A stretch of DNA of 64,000 nucleotides, from contig DXAV01000041.1 in the NCBI GenBank assembly GCA_019116805.1, positions 1-64,000 on the forward strand, given 5' to 3'. The notes under the pieces were generated by a model, which searched no databases, had not been told where the DNA came from, and saw nothing but the letters and a program-made list of their open reading frames with translations. Below, piece after piece: positions 58,601 through 64,000 of the stretch. The DNA comes from Candidatus Bacteroides merdavium (GTDB lineage: Bacteria > Bacteroidota > Bacteroidia > Bacteroidales > Bacteroidaceae). Position 1 is the first letter of the stretch, and every line of letters begins with the position of its first letter. Position numbers and translations under genes: made by a program.

Positions 58601-59533
58601 GAAGGTGAGTTGTGGCATACGCAATATGGAGCGAAAGCTGTACCGTTTGATTTGGTTATCGATTTGAAATCCATCAATCAGATTGAAAAACTTCACTATT
58701 TGCCTCGTGACAATGCGGGTAACGGAACCCTGCTGAAGGGAACAATCTACTACAGTATGGATAAGGAGAAGTGGACGGAAGCAGGAACCTTCGACTGGAA
58801 ACGCGATAACGAGACGAAGATCTTTGCCTTCGATCAGAAGCCGACCGTACGTTATATCAAGATGAGTGTAACCGAAGCAGTAGGTGACTATGGTTCAGGG
58901 CGCGAGATTTATGTGTTCAAGGTGCCGGGTACGGAAAGCTACCTGCCGGGCGACATCAACAACGACAAGAAGATTGATGAAAATGACCTGACCTCGTACA
59001 CCAACTATACAGGTTTGCGAAGAGGTGACTCCGACTTTGAGGGTTACATTAGCCGTGGTGACTTGAACGGTAATGATTTGATTGACGCTTACGATATTTC
59101 TGCGGTAGCTACCTGCCTGGAGGGTGGTGCTCACAGCAGGAATGTGGAGAAGGTAGAAGGCAATATCAGTTTGACAACTGCCAAACGTTCTTACGCCAAG
59201 GATGAGATTGTCGAGGTGCAGGTGAAAGGTGTCGGCCTGAAAGCTGTCAATGCTTTGAGCTTTGCCTTGCCTTACAATCCTGCCGATTATGAATTTGTGG
59301 GTGTAGAAGTTGGAGCTGTCAAAGAAATGTATAACATGACTAACGACCGTCTGCATACCAGTGGTGAGAAAGCCCTTTATCCGACCTTCGTCAACTTGGG
59401 TGACCGAGGCACGTTGGAAGGAGATTGCGACCTGTTTGTCATCAAGCTGAAAGCGAATCGTAATGTCAGGTTTGATTTGCAGGCAAAAGACGGCTTTTTG
59501 GTTAACAAGCGAATGGAAGTCAGAAAGTTCTGA
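55673..59533 (+). CDS. Multidomain GH31 glycosidase with FN3, discoidin, dockerin and cohesin-like domains
   Basis: VRVLKTDVAWVGAGYSFGLNG nucleophile region; WSGDQTGGNWEYIRFHIPTYIGSGLSG; GDINNDKKIDENDL and GDLNGNDLIDAYDI Ca-binding loops. Confidence 0.88.
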   Translation: MKNFFFNLEHWKAMPLVVALLMVSPQQRAQAACNEKDGLEVMQQTTGIVEVTQINPTTVEVLFTDNQRMTLDFYGENIFRMFQDNAGGILRDPQAEPEAKILVNQPRKAVTKLTLQDEAGLLSVATGKIKVVFDKNTALMKVFNQENGKAVMEEVSPISFDKETVTLKLKEQADEYFYGGGVQNGRFSHKGRAIAIENQNSWTDGGVASPNPFYWSTNGYAIMWHTFKKGVYDFGREEAGVVKLSHQTDYLDLFVMVNEGAVPLLNDFYQLTGNPVLIPKFGFYQGHLNAYNRDYWKEDENGILFEDGKRYKESQKDNGGIKESLNGEKNNYQFSARAVIDRYKSHDMPLGWLLPNDGYGAGYGQTGTLDGNIQNLKSLTDYAHENGVEIGLWTQSDLHPKEGVEALLQRDIVKEVRDAGVRVLKTDVAWVGAGYSFGLNGIADVAQIMPYYGNNARPFIISLDGWAGTQRYAGIWSGDQTGGNWEYIRFHIPTYIGSGLSGNPNISSDMDGIFGGKNLAVNTRDFQWKTFTPMQLNMDGWGANEKYPHALGEPATSINRWYLKLKSEIMPYAYSIAHESVDGLPMIRAMFLEYPNAYTLGKATQYQYLYGPYFLVAPIYQATKADEQGNDVRNGIYLPEGEWVDYFSGDVYQGGCIINNFASPLWKLPVFVKRGAIIPMVNPNNNVHEIDQHLRIYELYPYGYSSFTEYDDDGVSEEYRLGKFATTLIESEVNEKGDLLVTVHPAQGDFDGFVKEKVTEFRINVTEKPKKVVASAGKDKIKLTEVTSLEAFQAGENVYFYHQAPNLNRFATPGSEFAKEVITKNPQLLVKLAASDITVAPTTLKVKGFVFAPADKYRISTGALSVPQPNISEENTEAYTLKPTWDKVPNADFYEIEFDGMLYTTIQETELLFEGLKAETAYSFKVRAVNKDGVSDWAECSAVTKQNPLEFAITGIMGETSVPNQGGSIRKLFDFEEGELWHTQYGAKAVPFDLVIDLKSINQIEKLHYLPRDNAGNGTLLKGTIYYSMDKEKWTEAGTFDWKRDNETKIFAFDQKPTVRYIKMSVTEAVGDYGSGREIYVFKVPGTESYLPGDINNDKKIDENDLTSYTNYTGLRRGDSDFEGYISRGDLNGNDLIDAYDISAVATCLEGGAHSRNVEKVEGNISLTTAKRSYAKDEIVEVQVKGVGLKAVNALSFALPYNPADYEFVGVEVGAVKEMYNMTNDRLHTSGEKALYPTFVNLGDRGTLEGDCDLFVIKLKANRNVRFDLQAKDGFLVNKRMEVRKF

Positions 59534-59683
59534 AAAAGAGAGGCCTCTTCTTGTTTCATCGGCAAGGAATGCCTACCTTTGCAAAAATATAAAAAGGAAG
59601 AAGGTGGCGTCTGAAAAACGACTCCCCTTCCCTTCAATAAATTAAATCAACTTTATTCTTTAACTTTTAAATTAAAACCATTT

Positions 59684-61234
59684 ATGAAAAAAATTGGAAC
59701 ATTTGTGTTGGCCATGTGCCTGGTAGTGTTGGGTGCATGCTCTACACAGACATCCTCTACCGTTCAGACGAACGATAAGGGAACCCAGTGGGAATGGAAG
59801 AACGGTACCATTGTAGTAAAGACTCCCGAACGTCCTGCCGGACAGCAGAGTGTCTTGGGGTTGACTACTCCGAAGATGGAAGTGGTACGTGTAGGATTTG
59901 TAGGTTTGGGTATGCGCGGTCCGGGTGCCGTAGCCCGTTTCACTTATATCCCCGGTACTCAGATTGTAGCCCTTTGCGACTATGAACAAAAACGTGCCGA
60001 GGCTTGTCAGCAGATACTGAAGAAAGCTTCTCTGCCGAAGGCTGCCATCTATTCAGGTGCCAATGGTTACGAGGAACTCTGCAAACGCGATGATATTGAC
60101 TTGGTTTATATTGCTGCCGACTGGCTGCATCACTTCCCCATCGCCAAGTGTGCATTGGAAAATGGTAAGAACGTGGCTATCGAAGTGCCTTCGGCCATGA
60201 ACTTGAAAGAATGCTGGGAGCTGATCAACCTGAGTGAAAAAACTCGTAAGCACTGTATGATTTTGGAGAACTGCTGCTACGACTGGTTCGAAATGAATAC
60301 CTTGAACATGGCTCAGAACGGTGTGTTCGGTGAAGTAATCCGTGCACAGGGTGCTTATATCCATAACTTGAGCGAGTTCTGGGATTACTATTGGAAGAAC
60401 GGCGAAGGCGACAAGCTGGGCTGGCGTCTGGACTACAACATGCGTCATCGTGGTGACGTATATGCCACTCACGGTCTTGGCCCTGTTGCACAGGCGCTTG
60501 ACATCCACCGTGGTGACCGTATGACTACGCTCGTGGCTATGGATACCAAGTCGGTTATCGGTAAGGCATTGGTTGAGGAAAGAACTGACTCTACTTGCAA
60601 TAATTTCCGTAACGGTGACCATACTACGACATTGATTCGCACTGCCAACGGTAAGGTGATTGAAATCCAGCATAATGTAATGACTCCGCAACCTTACAAC
60701 CGTCTGTATCAGTTGACGGGTACCAAAGGTTTTGCCAATAAGTATCCGGTAGAAGGTTATGCTCTTGATGCTGCTCAGTTGAGCGCTTCGGGTGTACAAC
60801 CTAAAGTTGACGACCTGAGCTCACACGGTTTCATGTCCGATGCCGATATGAAGGCTTTGGTAGAGAAATATCAGCACCCCATCCTGAAGAAGTATGGCGA
60901 AATGGCCAAGGAAGTAGGTGGTCACGGTGGTATGGACTTCATCATGGATAGCCGTCTGGTTTATTGCTTGCAGAATGGTCTGCCTCTGGATATGGACGTA
61001 TATGACCTGGCCGAGTGGTGCTGTCTGGCCGAGTTGGGTGAACTGTCTATGGACAATGGTTGCGCAGCTGTTGAATTCCCCGACTTCACTCGCGGCGAAT
61101 GGAATGTAGTGAAAGGTTACAAGCACGCTTATGCAAGCCCTGAAGAAGAGAAGGTTAGCATGGAGAAGGCTAAAGCTTTCACTGCCAAGTTGAAAGAACA
61201 AGGTGCAAAAGAATGGGCGGCAGAAGGTAAATAA
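59684..61234 (+). CDS. GH109-like NAD-dependent glycosidase / Gfo-Idh-MocA family lipoprotein
   Basis: Lipobox LGAC; VRVGFVGLGMRGPGAVARF Rossmann motif; YATHGLGPVAQALDIHRGDRM. Confidence 0.85.
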   Translation: MKKIGTFVLAMCLVVLGACSTQTSSTVQTNDKGTQWEWKNGTIVVKTPERPAGQQSVLGLTTPKMEVVRVGFVGLGMRGPGAVARFTYIPGTQIVALCDYEQKRAEACQQILKKASLPKAAIYSGANGYEELCKRDDIDLVYIAADWLHHFPIAKCALENGKNVAIEVPSAMNLKECWELINLSEKTRKHCMILENCCYDWFEMNTLNMAQNGVFGEVIRAQGAYIHNLSEFWDYYWKNGEGDKLGWRLDYNMRHRGDVYATHGLGPVAQALDIHRGDRMTTLVAMDTKSVIGKALVEERTDSTCNNFRNGDHTTTLIRTANGKVIEIQHNVMTPQPYNRLYQLTGTKGFANKYPVEGYALDAAQLSASGVQPKVDDLSSHGFMSDADMKALVEKYQHPILKKYGEMAKEVGGHGGMDFIMDSRLVYCLQNGLPLDMDVYDLAEWCCLAELGELSMDNGCAAVEFPDFTRGEWNVVKGYKHAYASPEEEKVSMEKAKAFTAKLKEQGAKEWAAEGK

Positions 61235-61253
61235 AACACTGTTTTCCGAAGAG

Positions 61254-61321
61254 GAAAGCAATGGAATCTTTATCCCATTCCATCTTTTTATAGTATAAAG
61301 CCGGCTTAGTCCGGCTTTTTT
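61254..61321 (+). terminator. Tandem intrinsic terminators after the GH109-like gene
   Basis: ATGGAAT...ATTCCATCTTTTT and AAGCCGGCTTAGTCCGGCTTTTTT. Confidence 0.8.
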
Positions 61322-61358
61322 ACTATCTTTGCCTGTGCTGACCAAATTGAAATCTGAG

Positions 61359-62540
61359 ATGAAGAAAACACTTTTATGGTTCTGTCTTTTGGCGTGGTGT
61401 ACTGCTGTGCAGGCGCAACAGGACCCTTTGATTGATCCGGAAGAAGGGCGGACACTGCTCGAACGTTTTACCAAAGGTGGGAAATCCATTTCGTCCAGCA
61501 GTATGAACCTGCAATTCTATACCTCGGCAGCTGCCAATTTTATAGATGGCGAGCTGGATGAGGCGGCTTTTAAAATTAATGGAGTACGTCTGGAGTTGCT
61601 GGGAGATTTTGGCAAGAACTTCTCTTACCACTTCCGGCAATCGTTCAATAAGTATAGTAATCCCCGTGCGGTGGATAACCTGTCCTCGTCTGTAGAGTGT
61701 GCTTACGTTGACTGGCGAATGAAACCACATTTTACGTTGACGGTAGGCAAGCAAGCCATTCAGCTTAGTGGCTATGAATATTGGGTGAATGCCATCCGGG
61801 TGCGCGAATTCAGCGACTTTAATAATTATATTGATTGTTATCAGGCAGGGGTGAACGGTGCCATTATCTTTTCGCCGACGCAAAGGCTGAACGTGCAAGT
61901 CCTGAATAATTCGGCGGCCAAGGGATCGGACTCCTTCATTTATGGTCTTCCTGAGGGGGTAACCAAAGTAAAGGTCCCTGTACTTTCTACGCTCAACTGG
62001 GATGGATATTTCTTTGATAAAGGCTTGAACCTGCGTTATTCCGCTTCATGGGGACAGTTGGCGGGAAAGCGTGACCTCCTTTACTTGACGGCAGGTAATG
62101 TATGGGAGAAAGGTCCTATCGTGGCATATGCGGACTTTATGTATTCACGCGAGGGGATTGATACGAAGGGATTGATCAGTGAATTGTCGGCAGCTTTGCC
62201 CGATGGCGGGGTAACAGCGCAGCATGTGAACTACTTTACGACAATCCTCAATTTCGATTATCGTGTACACGAGCATTGGAATCTATATGCGAAGGGAGCT
62301 TATGAGCTGGGCGGCGTATATAAGAAAAATGGCCCTTACGAGAAGGGCCTTTACCGTCGCACGTGGAATGCACAATTGTGTGCGGAGTATTTCCCGATGG
62401 ACAATAGCGAACTGCGTATCTATCTGCATCTGCTTTATAAAGCTCATGGGCTGACATCCCGTGCTCGTGCACTGGAGGCTGATGATTATACATCGCAGCG
62501 CATTTCGTTGGGCTTGGTCTATACCATTCCTGTATTTTAA
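61359..62540 (+). CDS. OprO/OprP-like outer-membrane porin
   Basis: Signal peptide; FHGR-like [27 protein letters not shown] porin pattern; TATCTTTG at 61324. Confidence 0.75.
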   Translation: MKKTLLWFCLLAWCTAVQAQQDPLIDPEEGRTLLERFTKGGKSISSSSMNLQFYTSAAANFIDGELDEAAFKINGVRLELLGDFGKNFSYHFRQSFNKYSNPRAVDNLSSSVECAYVDWRMKPHFTLTVGKQAIQLSGYEYWVNAIRVREFSDFNNYIDCYQAGVNGAIIFSPTQRLNVQVLNNSAAKGSDSFIYGLPEGVTKVKVPVLSTLNWDGYFFDKGLNLRYSASWGQLAGKRDLLYLTAGNVWEKGPIVAYADFMYSREGIDTKGLISELSAALPDGGVTAQHVNYFTTILNFDYRVHEHWNLYAKGAYELGGVYKKNGPYEKGLYRRTWNAQLCAEYFPMDNSELRIYLHLLYKAHGLTSRARALEADDYTSQRISLGLVYTIPVF

Positions 62541-63787
62541 GGCTTTCTGATTTGTCCGTCGCCTTCGATGATCCATTTATAGGTGGTGATTTCTTCCAGA
62601 GCCATCGGACCGCGGGCGTGTAATTTCTGTGTACTGATACCTATTTCAGCGCCTAATCCGAATTGTGCTCCGTCGGTGAATGAAGTTGGCGCATTGACAT
62701 AGACGCAGGCGGCATCCACCTTACGACAGAACAAGGCCGCATTCGTTGGGTTTTCGGTCACAATACACTCGCTGTGCTTCGAACTATAGTATTGGATGTG
62801 CTTCAGGGCTTCTCCTATCGAACTGACGGTCTTGACGGACATCTTGTAATCCAAGAACTCGGTACCGAAGTCTTCGCTGGTGGCTTCCTTGAGCAGTTCT
62901 TGTGGATATTTCCCTTGCAGGGCGGCGTATGCAGGGATGTCGGCACAGATAATGACATGACTCTCGGCCAGCGGTGCGCAGAGTTGGGGCAGATTGGTGA
63001 GGCGTTCGGTATGGACAATCAGGCAATCCAAGGCATTGCATACGCTGACACGGCGTGTCTTGGCGTTGTTAACGATGGCTGTTCCTTTTTGCAAGTCGCC
63101 GTCCAGATCGAAATAGGTGTGGCAGATACCGGCACCTGTTTCGATGACAGGGATGGTAGCGTTTTGGCGGACGAACTGGATGAGGTTGCTACTGCCACGG
63201 GGTATTAGCAAATCCACATATTGGTTGGCATGGAGTAGTTCGGCGGTCGCTTCATGGGTGGCGGGCAGGAGTTCGGCCACATGTGGGTTGAGCTGGAAAC
63301 GCTCCAATACTTGGTGAATGACTTGGAGGATGGCGCGGTTCGAACAGTCGGCATCGCTTCCACCCTTCAGAATGCAGGCGTTTCCGCTCTTCAGGCAGAG
63401 CGAGAAGACATCGAAGCTGACGTTGGGGCGAGCTTCATAGATGATGCCGATGACACCAAAAGGCACGCTGACTCTCCGTATGCGCAAACCGTTGGGAAGG
63501 GTGTTCTTCTTCAGGGTACGACCCAACGGAGAGGGTAGGGTAGCTACATTGCGGATGTCAGCGGCAATGCCTTGCAGGCGTTCTTTCGTGAGCTTCAGAC
63601 GGTCGTATTTGGGATTGGTCGGATCCATACGCTCCAGGTCCTTGCGATTTTCGGACAGAATGAAGTCTGTCTGCTCGATGGCGGCATCGGCTACGGCCAG
63701 CAGGATGGTGTTGATATCTTTGTCGGTCAGTTCCAGTAGTTGGAGGCTGGCCTCTTGTACGGCTTCAAATGTATGGGACAAGTTCAT
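62537..63787 (-). CDS. proA: Gamma-glutamyl phosphate reductase
   Basis: [59 protein letters not shown]. Confidence 0.97.
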   Translation of the reverse strand: MNLSHTFEAVQEASLQLLELTDKDINTILLAVADAAIEQTDFILSENRKDLERMDPTNPKYDRLKLTKERLQGIAADIRNVATLPSPLGRTLKKNTLPNGLRIRRVSVPFGVIGIIYEARPNVSFDVFSLCLKSGNACILKGGSDADCSNRAILQVIHQVLERFQLNPHVAELLPATHEATAELLHANQYVDLLIPRGSSNLIQFVRQNATIPVIETGAGICHTYFDLDGDLQKGTAIVNNAKTRRVSVCNALDCLIVHTERLTNLPQLCAPLAESHVIICADIPAYAALQGKYPQELLKEATSEDFGTEFLDYKMSVKTVSSIGEALKHIQYYSSKHSECIVTENPTNAALFCRKVDAACVYVNAPTSFTDGAQFGLGAEIGISTQKLHARGPMALEEITTYKWIIEGDGQIRKP

Positions 63788-63804
63788 GGTTGTAAGTTTT
63801 GTGG

Positions 63805-64000
63805 TTATTCGATATACAAGTAGTCATAGTGGACGACGGGCTTTTCGCCGTGCTTACCCATGGCTTCGCGGGCTTGGACCGAACTGCAATTGGCTTTTCC
63901 GACGCCTATGGTTCTACCTTCTGCATTGACAATGCGGACGATGTCGTCTTTCTCGAAGTCGCCTTTGACGGCTGTGATGCCTACTGGCAGAATGCTGGCG
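63805..64000 (-). CDS. proB: Glutamate 5-kinase, C-terminal PUA domain (truncated by window end)
   Basis: Minus-strand translation [64 protein letters not shown]. Confidence 0.92.
   Translation of the reverse strand, partial: ASILPVGITAVKGDFEKDDIVRIVNAEGRTIGVGKANCSSVQAREAMGKHGEKPVVHYDYLYIE

Overview
The window is a Bacteroides-type chromosomal segment. The genus call rests on SusC/SusD pairs, FecR/ECF-sigma modules, a hybrid two-component regulator and -33/-7 (TTTG...TAnnTTTG) promoters. Three glycan-utilisation regions flank a housekeeping core. (1) ~1.1-24.9 kb: a GH43-like enzyme, SusD, STN-SusC and FecR on the minus strand, divergent from an ECF sigma and an HTCS. These are followed by GH89, an HGSNAT-like acetyltransferase, GH92, a GH28-like protein and a histidine phosphatase, then a minus-strand GH92 plus an orphan secreted protein. 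(2) 25.3-30.0 kb: a SusCD pair with no adjacent regulator. (3) 45.3-62.5 kb: ECF sigma, FecR, STN-SusC, SusD, a discoidin lipoprotein, GH110, GH31 (with dockerin and cohesin-like C-terminus), a GH109-like protein and a porin. This last locus is a candidate for degrading A/B blood-group and O-glycan caps, and it sits between argF' and proA/proB. The core (30.7-45.1 kb) carries radC, GT2, GH2, efp, rpmH, DUF6078, PASTA, rluD, ddl, an acyltransferase, a NigD-like lipoprotein, rhodanese, GH20 and argF'. The most unusual non-coding signals are: several intergenic arrays of degenerate 21-22 bp, often quasi-palindromic units; a ~97 bp promoter-bearing module present twice in inverted orientation; and a consensus promoter plus intrinsic terminator antisense to a susC 5' end, resembling the DonS class of PUL antisense sRNAs. 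No tRNA, rRNA, CRISPR array or intact transposase was recognised. Family assignments are from motif recognition in the supplied translations; no database search was run.
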